Shown here piece by piece: positions 33,761-45,300 of a DNA stretch of 64,000 nucleotides. The notes below the pieces were generated by a model, which saw only the letters and a list, made by a program, of their open reading frames with translations, did not search any database and was not told where the DNA came from. The stretch is from Haemonchus contortus (Eukaryota; Nematoda; Chromadorea; Rhabditida; Trichostrongylidae), in the NCBI GenBank assembly GCA_000469685.2, contig LS997565.1:35189145-35253144 (forward strand), read 5' to 3'. The position numbers and the translations under genes are program-made. Position 1 is the stretch's first letter. Every line of letters starts with the position of its first letter.

Positions 33761-33979
33761 GGGTTTTCAAGAAGAGACGGTCGTCTTACGGTCGGCCAAC
33801 GCCATTCATTGGGCTAATTAAAGCTCCGCAGTAGTAAGGTGCAATTTTAAGGGAGTCTAGTGAGGTCATGCACAGGTTTAAAGCTATTCCATAGACTCCT
33901 GAACAGAGAATTCCACCACCAGGAATACAGCTCTTAGATTAAGGCAACGGCTGGCCCCATCGCACGCTGAGGATGAGGT

Positions 33980-34468
33980 CCGTCGAGTAATCAATCAAAG
34001 GCTTTTTCTGCCGTATCTTTTTTGGTGGAGCAAATCCCACAAAATTTTGATATGTTCAACTAAAGTATATTTCACACTATCCAACACTATTTGAATGCAA
34101 AGCAGCAAGATGGGCATAACTGAGAGCAAGATGTTGGTTGCGTTGGTAGACTGCTGCAAGCAAGATTGGCAACATCTGCAATTAGTTGCACCTTATGTGC
34201 ATTTTTCTCCTTCACTTTGTTTGGCATTAGCGCTCGTACACCTTAAACTTGGCAAGAAGGGAAGAAATCCCAGTTGAACCAGATGCCCGCATTTCCGGTT
34301 GATTCTGAATTCAAGCTATTTGGGATATCTGGAGCAGGCTCATAGTAGTAAATATTCACAACACACCCTTGCTACACATATTGAAATTTCGCACGATTAG
34401 ATCAAGTAGGAAAGGGGCTACGATTGAAAAGCACGACTGAAGAAGTGTTTGACTTTCGGGCGCTACTG
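33980..34468. mobile_element. Second copy of the CAGTAGCGC-TIR element
   Basis: Reverse complement of parts of the element at 5,095-5,620. The right end (GGGCGCTACTGTA) matches the terminal repeat, and the interior shares CACTATCCAACACTATTTG and AGTAAATATTCACA. The other terminus was not found, so the copy is truncated. It abuts the TG-rich tract into which the LTR element inserted. Confidence 0.6.
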
Positions 34469-34469
34469 T

Positions 34470-34983
34470 ATGTGTATGTGAATGTGGATCTTTGTGTTTG
34501 TGGGTGCATGTATTTGTTGCGTGTATATATTTAGATAAGTGCGCGTAAATGTATGTGTGTGCGTGTAAGTGTATGTGTATATGGGTCTATGAGTTTGTTC
34601 TATGTGTACGGGTATGTGTCTGCGTTATGTGTTTATGTATGTGTATCTGCGTCTGTATATTGGCACGTGTAGGTGTGAATGTGTATTTCTGTTAGTAAAT
34701 GCGTGTATATGTACGTGTACATGTTTGTGTGTGTCTCTCTACGTGTATGTGTATGAGTATCATTTTGTGCGCATATGTATATGTGTATATGTGTATGTGA
34801 ATGTGCATGTGCATGTATCTGTGTGGTACCGTGTATGTCTATGTTTGTGCGTGTACGAATCTGTATGTGTATGTGTATGCTTGTATGTGCATATGCATAT
34901 TTGTATGCGTATGTTTTCGCGTGTGCACATGCATGTGTATATGCATAATATGTGTGTGTGTGCATGTGTGTGCATAAGTGTAT
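34470..34983. repeat. TG-rich cryptic microsatellite, left part
   Basis: Imperfect TGTATG, TGTGTG and TGCATG units. The tract stops abruptly at 34,983 where the LTR begins and resumes at 39,437 after the second LTR, so the two parts are one tract split by an insertion. Confidence 0.85.
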
Positions 34984-35261
34984 TGTGAGAGTTACTAACA
35001 GGATAGATCATAGAATGGTCAATTCATCGTATCAGTTTCAGATCTTGCGGGCTGCGTGCCAAGCTGATCGGAGGGGGAGAGAGGCGGTACAATCGAACAG
35101 TAAGAAGATCCCACACGATTTGGAGACCTGGTTGTGTCATGGCTTATTGGTGTATCTGTATAGTTCCTCGTATATCACATATTCTGTGCCTACTTTGTAT
35201 ATTATATCTTCCTAATAACGTTTATATGAAGATTGTGGACGCACACGATACTATTTCCAAC
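34984..35261 (+). repeat. 5' LTR
   Basis: Starts TGTGAGAGTTACTAACAGG and ends TATTTCCAAC. It shares with the 3' copy ATCTTGCGGGCTGCGTGCCA, TTCCTCGTAT and a CTTCCTAATAA/CGTT stretch near its end that contains or resembles a polyadenylation signal. Length 278 bases. Confidence 0.75.
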
Positions 35262-35277
35262 TGGTAGCAGCAGAGAC
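35262..35277 (+). other. Putative primer-binding site
   Basis: TGGTAGCAGCAGAGAC directly follows the LTR end. A TGG start complements the CCA tail of a tRNA, and the position is canonical for LTR retrotransposons. The matching tRNA was not identified. Confidence 0.55.
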
Positions 35278-36480
35278 GGTCCACACCGCGGTTCCTTATT
35301 CCGACTTTCTTTCCTTTATTGCATCTCCTTGAATTCCTCGATTTGCCAGGTATGTGTCTTAGGTCTTTCTGGCAGTTTTTTTCCTTTTTCCCTTTTTTCC
35401 ATTTTTCCCCTTTTTCCCCCTTCCCTTTCTGTGCAGTATCAACTCTCTTACCTCCGAAGAGCAGCTTGGCTCACAGGATCTTCTTCTGATCCTTCTTCTC
35501 CTCCTCTATCATTGAATACTTCGTGACTAGATAGATTTTACTCGGCCTTTGTCGGCGGTGCTCTAGCCTCCCTTTGTTATACCCTTGCCTTATTCCTCCC
35601 TCAAAATGAGCCAACCAGAGCCCGGGTTTGGTTTCTTCTCTCCAAGAAAGGCCCTTCTTCGTTCTTCGTCTTCCTATTCCTGTACATGTGTCTGTTCGAC
35701 AGAACTAAGCGCTTCCATAAAATCAAACATTCATTGATAGTTTTTTCTCACTTCCTGCTATTTTGTCCAAGTGTGAGCAATACAATCACACACTCTTTTC
35801 TTTCGTTCTTTTTCTTTGCTTCCTTTTAAGCGGTGGTAATTACCGAACGTGATTCTTCTTTTGTTTTTTCCCTTTTCCCTTATACTTCTTCTCCTCATGT
35901 CCTCTTCTCTTTCAGCCACATGGCCAGCTTCCCGATCCTTATTGGAGCGCTCTTTATTTGGAAAACGCACGTTACCCCAAGCAGATACCGGTCACTCTGC
36001 GTGTAAGAAGCATTTTTATACTTAATTATGAGTTTGTTTACCTCCAAGTCATTAATTCATTCGTTTCATTCGTTTAAGTGACATAAGATAATATTTCGAG
36101 GCGCCAAAAAACAAGAAAGAAAAGCTATTCTCTATGGTAACTTGTCGATATTCATTGGTTCATCGGATGATCTGATGCGCACTTACGAGATATGAGGACC
36201 CCTTATAGATTCAAGCAGTGGGGCTGTAAGTAACCATTAATATGTGTTCGAAAGGTCTTTATTTGCTGGTAAAGAGTTTTAAGAGCGTCACATTGACTCT
36301 GCCGAGGCAGGCTCCGCGCAACGCTGACAGCGCGCTGTCACAACATCGGCATACGGTACATGCCATTCCCCGACCGCGAGCCTTTCACACGCTTATCAGC
36401 GGGGAACATCTGTATCAATATGCACCGCATAGCAAGTGCATGACTTTCCCTTGAACACTTGAAATTTTCCCTTCGCCAAG
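35278..36480 (+). other. Internal region of the LTR element, pyrimidine-rich
   Basis: Long T/C-rich stretches (for example 35,370-35,520 and 35,740-35,900). A short frame near 36,340-36,410 (MPFPDREPFTRLSAGNI) and one near 36,450-36,540 (LEHLKFSLRQDDYLYMGF) look like decayed coding sequence that continues into the helicase region. Gag, protease and integrase motifs were looked for and not seen. Confidence 0.4.
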
Positions 36481-36739
36481 ATGATTACCTCTACATGGGA
36501 TTTCTCACGATCGCGCGTTGCGCATTCGCGAAAACATTCCCACAAATCGGGAACGAATAATATAGGACTCTATCAACTATCTCTCGCAGACACGAGGACT
36601 CGATCGAACTCAAGTCTCCGTCATAGATTTCGTCTGAGCAATCTCCCTACGTCCAACACTGTCAGTAGTGGACACCGAAGATCGCGACCGAATACTCACT
36701 CTGACAGGCACGGGCACCACGCCCATCAGCATCGAACCT

Positions 36740-36940
36740 GAACCAACCGTTCTTTGTTCGGGTACGCAAGTTCATCTTCGCCACTCCGACTCCAGCGCAG
36801 CGTAACATCCCCGGTATGGTCCTCGCAGTCTCACGTAGAGATGTTAGAGGACAAGCCGTAAATCACATATACGCACTATTCGAAGGCTCCCCGGAGGCTC
36901 TCAGAAACACGCCCCAGGAAGATTACAACTGGCTCGACTA
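36740..36940 (+). pseudogene. N-terminal region of the element's helicase ORF
   Basis: A 60-codon frame with FFVRVRKFIFATPTPAQRN, then RDVRGQAVNHIYALFEGSPE, ends at a stop after DYNWLD. It is placed upstream of the helicase domain and in the same orientation, so it is likely the amino-terminal part of the same ancestral protein. No known domain was recognised. Confidence 0.45.
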
Positions 36941-37563
36941 GCGACTCGCGACGCCGCGTTTACCAGCTATGGACGTCATATACGCGTTGCACGCCTTCGA
37001 ATGGGGAAAATATCCGCCGTCGCAAGCGCCTCACTTGTTCCACAGGCCTTCCTTACGGACGACAAGTGCACACACGAAGTAGTTGCCTTCGTTCCAAGTA
37101 TCGACGGTCCACCACTTCGTTTGCAAATTGAACTCCCGTCCATGACCCCCGGCAACGGCTGAAACCGTTCGCGTAATATCGACGTTTGGGTACATTACAT
37201 ACAGTACAGTACAGTATATTCAACCACCTGGCGTGAGCTACGATCACCTTTGTCCAATTCGACTTCGACTCCAGGACTCTCTTCGTCAAACTCAGCGCCG
37301 ACACCCGCTCCCAGCAGCCGATACGTGACGTCGTCATCCAACACGGGCGTGAATCCACATACAACTCCACTGCGCGTGTACGCGTGTGTGTCCGCCTCTC
37401 TCGGCCACCATCAAGAACGGACGTCTTTGAACTCTGAGCAGCCTCCAACCTATTTTCCGGTAATGATCCCGCATCCTCGTTCCTGGCGAGCGTCATTCTG
37501 GATTCCGTCTACGGCGGCAGACGTGAAGACCCCAACCCTTCACCACCGCCACTTCCTACGAAT

Positions 37564-39021
37564 ATGAGTATCATACTCGATTCTTGTCGCCTTCAACTTC
37601 GTCCGGACCTGGCTCGAGCAGTACAGATAAGTACAGGCACACACCCAATCCTCGCCATACATGCTGCGTACGGAACCGGCAAAACGATTATTGGAGCGTT
37701 TAGAGCCGCACGCCTCTCCGTATTTGGAGGGTTGGTCACTGCTACAGCAACAACGAACGTGGCAGTTGTCCAATTTACCGGAACTATTCTGCAACTCGAC
37801 GAATTTAGCCATCTCCCAATACTTCGCTTCGTTACAGTTTCCGCACTACAAGAAGGAGCACCGCGAACACCAGTGGATCTAAATATAATACTACGAGGCT
37901 TGCTTTTCCAGTATTCCGACCGTCTGCACCCTCAAGAGATCAGGAAATTTCGCCGTCAAAGGCGAGGAGGGCGCCTTCTCGAACAATTACCGTTCCACCC
38001 CGAGCAGCTGTCCAGCCTTATTGAAAAGGAGCGGAGTGCCGCGTCGCAGAAATGTGCAATTCTGAAGCAACGAAACGAGCAATCGCGATCTTGTTACGAC
38101 TCCAGTTTCCGGCCATCCTCTGTATCGTCCCGTCGTCGCTATTGAACTCCACAAGGGAAGGAGACCTCTTCAACGAGCTCCTATCTTCTTGTCGGACAAT
38201 TATTGCGGACGAAGATTCCCAGATCCCCGAACCCGTATTCGTCGCGATGGTGACCCGCTCCCCGCACGCTTGTCACATATATATAGGGGGCGTACACCAA
38301 CTACAACCCCACTCGCGATGCCCAGGGTCACCTTAGCAGCAGGCCTCAGAGGACTTGGAGTGATGTCCCTACTACTCACCAGAAATATCCCAGTCGCCTC
38401 GCTGGTGACTACTTTCCGCGCACATCCATCCCTCTTCCTATCCACCGATCAAAAACTCTGGTAAACGGCTGAGCGTTGGCCAGCGGAACTCCGGCTCACA
38501 GGCGCAATGATCTAATTCTTCGATTATCCCTGCCGAACCCACGAGAGCCATTTGTACCTGTGAATGTACGCGGCTCATTGTACCGGTCGTACTCCCCGTC
38601 ACATTACAACGAGTACAAAGATCAATGTTGCCGAGAAATCCTTCGTGTCCTACCATAATGAGACGTACCACCCTCTTCAATAAGCGTTACCACTTTTTAT
38701 AAGGAACAGCAAAATCGTCTCCAGGAATACGCCAACAGGCTAAGAACGACATTTGATATCGTTGATTCCGTCCAGGGCCGCGAGATTGATGTGGCCATTA
38801 TGTTAACCACATATACGCACCGACGTTGACGAGCCCTTCGGCGACTTTCTTGATGACATTCAACGGAAGAGCGTCGCCCTCACACGTTGCAAATATGGGC
38901 AGCTCGTGCTGGGGTATCTCAACTCTCTGCACACCTTGTCTAACTGGAGCCAGCTCATCACGTGGGCCGCGCGACGTAACAACATTGTCGAAACATCGGA
39001 TCTCCTCGACATCTTCACGTG
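37564..39021 (+). pseudogene. UPF1-like superfamily 1 helicase, decayed
   Basis: Helicase motifs appear in the right order: motif I (Walker A) AYGTGKTIIGAF near 37,665, with TATATTNVAV (motif Ia region) near 37,740; motif II as DEDSQIPEP near 38,205 (UPF1-like enzymes usually have DEASQ); FRAHPSL near 38,416 (motif III/IV region); VDSVQGREIDVAIM near 38,761 (motif V region); and VALTRCKYGQLVLGY near 38,874 (motif VI). The motifs fall in at least three frames, with stops between, so at least four disruptions are present and no protein is made. Intact members would unwind nucleic acid with ATP. In the family the motif V and VI blocks bind nucleotide and nucleic acid; the Arg of motif VI is conserved here. 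Confidence 0.82.
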
Positions 39022-39127
39022 AAGAGCACAATAGTCGACGTTAACATCTTCATCAGAATCCACTTTTCCCAATTCTTTCCCTTTCTCCGTCATAACCATT
39101 CTTTTAACGTCCGTGGACCGAAGTTCT

Positions 39128-39143
39128 GGGAAAGGGGGGGGGG
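39128..39143 (+). other. Putative polypurine tract
   Basis: GGGAAAGGGGGGGGGG, broken only by a final T-free junction, lies directly before the TG start of the 3' repeat. In LTR elements this tract primes plus-strand DNA, and its orientation agrees with the primer-binding site at the other end. Confidence 0.6.
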
Positions 39144-39436
39144 TGTAAGAGTGACTAACAGGATAAATCAATCGGTTGTGTCAATTTCAGATCTTGCGGG
39201 CTGCGTGCCAAGCTAATCGGAGGCGGAGCAAGGCGGTACAATCGAACAGTAAAACGGTCCCTCACGATCTCGAAGCTTGGTTGCTTCGAATGCGAGCGGA
39301 GCTCGCATATATAGTGGTTCCTCAGTGTATCTGCATAGTTCCTCGTATACCACATATTTTATGCCTATTCTTATAGTATATCTTCCTAATAAACGTTAAT
39401 ATGAAGATTGCTGACGCACACGATAGTATTTTTAAC
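39144..39436 (+). repeat. 3' LTR
   Basis: Starts TGTAAGAGTGACTAACAGG and ends TATTTTTAAC. It includes an intact AATAAA (TTCCTAATAAACG). It differs from the 5' copy by scattered substitutions and a ~15-base insertion around GCGAGCGGAGCTCGC, so the element is not a very recent insertion. Confidence 0.75.
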
Positions 39437-40430
39437 TGTATCTGTATATTTGTGTACCTGTGGGTTTGTGTGTTTGCGTATGTTTGTGTGGGTAAGTAAT
39501 GTATATATATATGTATATATGTTGCTTACGTATGAGTATGTGTTGTTTCTGGCTATGAATGTATGTGTGTATAAGTACTTGTATGTGTATGTGCTTATGT
39601 GGATATGTTTGAGCCTATGTATATCTGTGTTTATGTATATAGAATGTATATATGTGTATGTTGTATGCTTATCTGTGAACGTTAGTGTATGTGTGGGTGC
39701 ATCTGTGTTTGTGTGTTTGTGCATCTGTATATATACATATGTATGCGTATCTGCACGCGTATGTGTGCATTTTTGTGTGTGCGTTTAGTGCAGGAAGATG
39801 ATGTGTATGGGTGTGTGTATGTGTGCATATGGCTGTACTCGACATGTGGCCGTTGGAGATGTAGGTGTAGGAGAGTTGAAGATATTGGTGTGGTCATTGG
39901 CTTGGATACGGGAGTGCTCGAGTGTGGGTTCAGATTGAAGGCAGTATAAATGTATACGTCGGTGGTCTTCCGTATGTATGCCCGAGGCGATTCAGTGTGC
40001 GTATGTGAGTGTGGGTGATAGCGGAAGATTGTACGTACTTGTGTGAAGGTGCTTGTGGATTTGACTAATGTGTAGGTAAGGGAATGGATATGGGAACGAG
40101 TGTCAGTGCTGGGAAAGATGGGTGTTTATGAGGATGTTTGTGTGGATGTGGGCGTGGAAGTGGGTGTCGGCGGGGATGTGCATGGATGTGAGTGTGAGCG
40201 GACGGGGAAAGGTGCAATTGTGGGCGGAGGTGCAAGTTTGGGTGGGTGTACGAATAGGAGTGAGTTTCAGTGCATGCAGAGGTAGGTATGAAAGCACGAA
40301 GGTAGGAATAGTTAGAGGTTATGATTGTAGGTCTAGGTGAAAAGATGTGTGTGTGTGCGTGCATGAATGTATGCGGGAGTGTGGACAAGTTTAGGTGTGA
40401 TTGTGTGCTTGTCTGTGCTATGGAGATCTA
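39437..40430. repeat. TG-rich cryptic microsatellite, right part
   Basis: Continuation of the TG-rich tract at 34,470-34,983, becoming GGTGTGGATG-like minisatellite towards 40,300. No gene was seen in it; long frames on both strands are low-complexity. Confidence 0.85.
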
Positions 40431-40899
40431 GAGAGTCTCGAATTTTAAAGCTATCCAAGTGAATCTGCAGAGTTGGCCGCAGACAAGTGATAAGAGCAAT
40501 TGTGCATAAACGATAAATAAGACAAGAGTCATTTGGTTCGACGCTTCATTCTTGTCGAGGTTTGATGAGTGAAGAAGCTTGATCCTATGTGAGTCAGAGA
40601 AGGGTAACCCTTAAAAAACGGTGACGGAACATGTCCGAAAAACTGGTGATGAAGGGTTCCTTTACCATCATCTTGCTCAATACTTATCTTCTCCGAAGTT
40701 TAGTGCATGACTGAGCTTTTTAGTTTTTTACTAACACCGCTTTGCAGTATTCTCTTCTCCTAGAGAACACCTTTGTGCCGGCTTTGTTTGTCCAAGTGTG
40801 GCTATCGTAGGGATTTACCGCCCGCGCTCCAATGCAAAGAACACGCCCCATTGAGAATTTGGGTTACTGCGTAACAAATTCATGGGGCGATTAATGACG

Positions 40900-41905
40900 G
40901 CGACATCTTGCCAAGGATTCAACTGTCAGGCAACCAAGGCCTCGGGCGGTACTCACAGGTGTTTCGAGTGATGATAACATCATCGTCAGATGTCATCATC
41001 GTTATCAATAGACGGTTTCTTTTGTACAGCTATCATTAGTTGAGAATTCCAGATTACTGGCGGTCGGCTAGCTTTTGTCACAAATGATATCGACCAAAGA
41101 GGACTCTTCATTGAGTCACAAGCCGTGCTGGGTAGCGGTCGTAATCTAATAGCAAGAAATGAACAGAATTCTCTCCTGCTTATCGTAGTGAGGCTAATGA
41201 GTCCCGATAATTGCCCTCACCACTCACTTCTGTCATCTTACTGTACTTATGAAAACGTGGTGGTCCTAGCCCACCAGGCTCTTCGTCAGCCCTTGCTCGC
41301 TTGTTATCAGTCCTTGTCACCAATCACCTTTGATTCCTTCACATCCCATACTGCCTACTAAAGTGTTTCCCTGTTGAAATGAAAGGCGTTGTAGACTTAC
41401 TGGCTCTCGCCTTCTATGGCTCGTTATCAGCCTCTAACAGTTGTTATCAATCCTTAGCTCTGAAAATCTGCGGTTCTTTCCGAATCCACATCCTTCACTA
41501 GAGAGCCAAGGCTGCACCGTTAACACCAAAAAGTAAAGGATCGTGCGGCTCTCGCCTTCTTAGGCGCTTTGTCAGCTCCTTTCAATTGTTATCACCTCTA
41601 TCACTTACAGTCAGTGTTCCCGTCTGCCGCCTGTACCCTACCAAATTTGTACACTCTAGGTCCGCGTGAACAGCAGTTGTGAATTTGCGGTTGAAAAACT
41701 ATGTCACGCACGCACCGTCCCCTGTAGGCGGGGTCTGACCCTGCTACCTGCGCTTAGCGTTCACTTCTTGCCTCCTGTACTCCTACCAAGTTTGAACGCT
41801 CTAGGTCTACGGGAACAGGAGTAACGAATTTCCGGTCAAACACACACCGACACACACAAACACACCGACAAACCGAGAGCTACACTTAGCGAATTATACA
41901 TAGTA
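40900..41905 (-). mobile_element. Copy of the long-arm composite element (one arm)
   Basis: The block GCGGTCGTAATCTAATAGCAAGAA, a CTGATAA/TTATCAG minisatellite, two ~144-bp units, TTTCCGGTCAAACACACACC and finally ACACTTAGCGAATTATA occur in the same order as in the left arm at 60,150-61,371. Here the CA tract is short. There is no inverted partner arm. Confidence 0.75.
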
Positions 41906-42109
41906 GGATCGTCAGCTATCATTTGTGTTTACCTCAACCGCGGTCATCATAATCGCCAACCACTGCGCGCAAGTGATGACGCAACTCCTTCCATTTCGGT
42001 TGAAGTTTAGTTTCTGACAAAAAACGGATACGAAACGGAAATGGTCATGCGGAGGTAGGGAGTGGACTGCTCTCCACGCGTTCAGGGTAGGTTCTTCCAT
42101 ATAAGATGG

Positions 42110-42250
42110 ATGATGTCTAACAGTTCCCGTCTTCCTTCTTCAGTGGAGAGTAGCTTCAACAAAGCACTATCAACGCAACTATAATATTTTGATTTTAAAC
42201 TGAAGTTCCGAATGCACTTCCTTCTGACCGGTCTTGAAAATCTCAAAGTT
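42110..42250 (-). CDS. Candidate exon, helical
   Basis: A minus-strand open segment contains SLKSKYYSCVDSALLKLLS, then TEEGRRELLDIIHLIW. It lies downstream of the exon at 42,459-42,400, but the phase of the best acceptor does not match that exon, so a small exon may be missing between them. A competing frame in the overlapping 41,912-42,100 stretch makes the boundary unclear. Confidence 0.35.
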
Positions 42251-42399
42251 CTTTGGTTACACAGGTCCAGATTCTGATGGTTCGGTCCAGATTTTGATGG
42301 TTGATTGACGTCCTTTTTTATCACAACATTTTCACGTCGAACTGTTTAGGCTTAGCTTGGAACCTATAAAATGAAAAAGATAGACCTGCAAGCACTCAC

Positions 42400-45300
42400 C
42401 CGGTTGTGATACTTCGCACGAATGTTTGAAATGAACTCATCCATCGCTTGCAAACGAGTCTTGGCAGTAATGAGAAATGGAATGGGGCATACTTGTGTGA
42501 AGCATTGTTATGAGCTCCTGTGTTTTTGATTTAGGTCAGCTATCACACAATTCGCGCACATTTGCAACCCCACTTAAATTCATAAAATGATTCGCTCATT
42601 ATTAGACGTCATCTGGATTGGATCGGTGATATATAAATCTTATCAGAAAAAATTTTTATAGTCTCACAGACAAAGGCGTCATGACGGAGCTTCCGAATAA
42701 ATTTCTTTTTCATCGTTGACAACATGCATCACCCAGATTGTTTTCAATAAAAAAATTAAAGGCACGGTTCACGATGAAGATGAATTTCGAGTTCTCCCTC
42801 TAAGAGACCCAGTGGCCCTCAGGGATAATGGAAAGGACGCTGTCGGGTCCAAAAACCCAACAGCTAGGGCATAGTGGTAGTCCCGTTATCGGATGGCCCG
42901 GATGCCCCGCGTCTCGACCGATGTCACGTCGGGCGAGTGTCAAGGCGATAGAGATTGCAAGTGTTGACGTCAGGACCCACACACAATCAGCTGATCGTCG
43001 TGTGATGAGGCGATGTTTCTTTCCCATGCTTTTTTCTGTATTATTTTTTTTGCTGCTGCGACCTCTTATGTAATTTTCTACTCCAAAAGCTAAAAAAAGG
43101 TGGGCTGTTTTTGCTGTTACTAGCCTTCTTGCTAACTTATGCTTATGAGTGAACGACTTTTAAGGTACACTTTTGCTTGCTGTAGTCAGCTATATATGCC
43201 AGGACCCACATGTACGCAACAACACACATTGTGAAGCTCGTCCAGACTCCCCTTCTCCTTCATTTTTCTGGTCTTCTTCTCGTCTAGCTCACTTTTTAAC
43301 GATTTTTTCTAAGCCTTTTATCACTGTGGAAACGCCGAATCGCGAAACGCCGAAACATTCTTAGCCTTCATCGCACTTTACGTTTCTAACGCTTCTAAAG
43401 TGGATCGGAAATCAAAAAATTCATTTTCTTCTGTTTTGTCAATGTCCACGTATACACTTCTATTGTGGGTTGTCGAAGATGTACAAAATGACATCTCCTG
43501 GTCGATATCAACGTCGATTGAGAGTCATTAGACGTATTTTGCCTGGATAACTTTCTTTTCAAAGCCACGCAGATTGGAAGACTGGGGAAAGTACTATTTT
43601 CACAGGAATGGGCTATTGTTCATTTACTCTGATCAGATCACATTATCTCCAGGGATTCAGTGTTTTAAGGCGACGAATCTGTGAACGCCAACTTTTTTGA
43701 AGTAGGAAAGGTTCCATCACCAAATTCAGATCAAAAATTACATCACAAAATTGGTGGTGAATCTACATACCCTAACGGCTAACAGAAAGAGATCCCTAGG
43801 TTGTATGATGTGACTGGATTGAATTCGAGGAATGGAACAGTTCTACTGCTTTATTCTAGAATCAGTAGAAGTGATCAACATAAAGTGTTCAACATTTATT
43901 GTCACGAAAAAGAGATCACCGACACATGTTCACGAAATATTCCTTATATCACATACAAAGGCTGACTGCACTCAATACTTATTTACCTTGGTATCAGCGA
44001 GTCATTGCATGATTTCACCAATAACGTCACAAAGGTGCTAATTAGACAGCGTTTCTACAGTACGTCGGTGCACCGGCAGACGCAACAGCCGAGAGACGAT
44101 CGTTTGTCGATCGCGGTGCTGTAAGAACAAATTATATATATTATATATACATATATTTATACATATATTGTTTATTATATATACATATATATATGTATAT
44201 GTAATAAACATTTTGCATTGGTCCATGTAACCTTCGTAAGACCCTCTAAAGAAAACTGCATTGAATTAATGGGTGGAATGAGGACAGCGGTGGTCTATTG
44301 GCGAATGGTCGCGCACGCATGGTCTTGTATTCGAATCCCGGATCAAATTCGTTTAGACCAATCAAGACTTCCATTCCCCCGGGGTCAGTTAGCCGGTACC
44401 AGACTCGTTTGGGAGGATTAAAAGACTGACTTGTGCACCGGCTGGCCACCGCAAGTCGTTGTGTAGGCCGCACGCACCCATAATGCCACAACGATTCTGA
44501 AGGGAATCAACGCCCAGAAACTTCATCCCTTAAACCCTCCCTTATGTGTTATAGCTGTGCTTCAATGTGTCCTGAAAAAACAAGGGAAAGTGACATACGC
44601 ATCCGTTTTCATCAGATGTCAGACATCAAACACTGTCTGATTGAAATATGACTTGGATTCGGCGATGATCGTGAACCGTAACCGAATCTATTAGACCGTA
44701 TTCGTTGGTGCGAAAATTTCCATCAACGTTCTGCTATTACATGCCTAATCCTTGCCTGATCCCTTTCGAACCACAGTTTTCGCCTTATTTTGTTTGAGCC
44801 TTTGAGCATTCCATTTTTCTTTTTTTCAAACTAGTTTCTATATTTCCGTTCTTTCTCTTGATGGTCTCGTGAGGAAACTAAAACAGCTGAAGCAATCCCT
44901 CTTCCCTTAAAAAAATATTAGCAGTCTTCTGAATCCTGTACAGTCGTCGTTCCATCATTGATTGATTCTGCACGGGCTTTTGCCCTTCTGAGAATTTTCA
45001 GATGCTTTCCAATATTTTTGACAGTGATTCTTCCCTTTGGGATGCGCCACCTAGAATTTCATTCACATTACTGGTACCGTTTTGAAATGCGTACGTTACT
45101 GTGGCCAGTCGATGTTCAGGATCAATGTTTTTACCCTTGTACTTGGCTCAGCACCAATTCTCATCGCCCATTGGAGTCAGATATCAACTTATTATGGCAC
45201 CGTATTTGTAGGAACGAAAGCTTGATTAGGCTGGGCGAATATCATTCTGATGGTCGGATTCGAATCCCTGATCATGAGTTTGATAGTCCGCTTCTCGACC

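Larger units (their letters stand above)
34984..39436 (+). mobile_element. LTR element carrying a helicase instead of gag-pol
   Basis: Two direct repeats (34,984-35,261 and 39,144-39,436) flank a 3.9-kb interior. The base run TGTAT occurs just before the left copy and just after the right copy, as a 5-bp target duplication would, although the flanks are TG-rich and could match by chance. Immediately inside the left repeat, TGGTAGCAGCAGAGAC fits a tRNA primer-binding site; immediately before the right repeat, GGGAAAGGGGGGGGGG fits a polypurine tract. The interior encodes, on the same strand, a decayed UPF1-like helicase; no integrase, protease or reverse transcriptase motif was seen. The most economical reading is a non-autonomous LTR retrotransposon that has captured a host or viral-type helicase. 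Confidence 0.72.

Noticed and set aside
37564..38145. Intact helicase gene of the host
   Set aside because: Motifs are spread over several frames with stops and the whole lies between two LTR-like repeats, so it is a decayed element gene.
34470..40430. CRISPR-like or satellite array
   Set aside because: No regular spacers; the tract is an irregular TG-rich simple sequence split by an LTR element.
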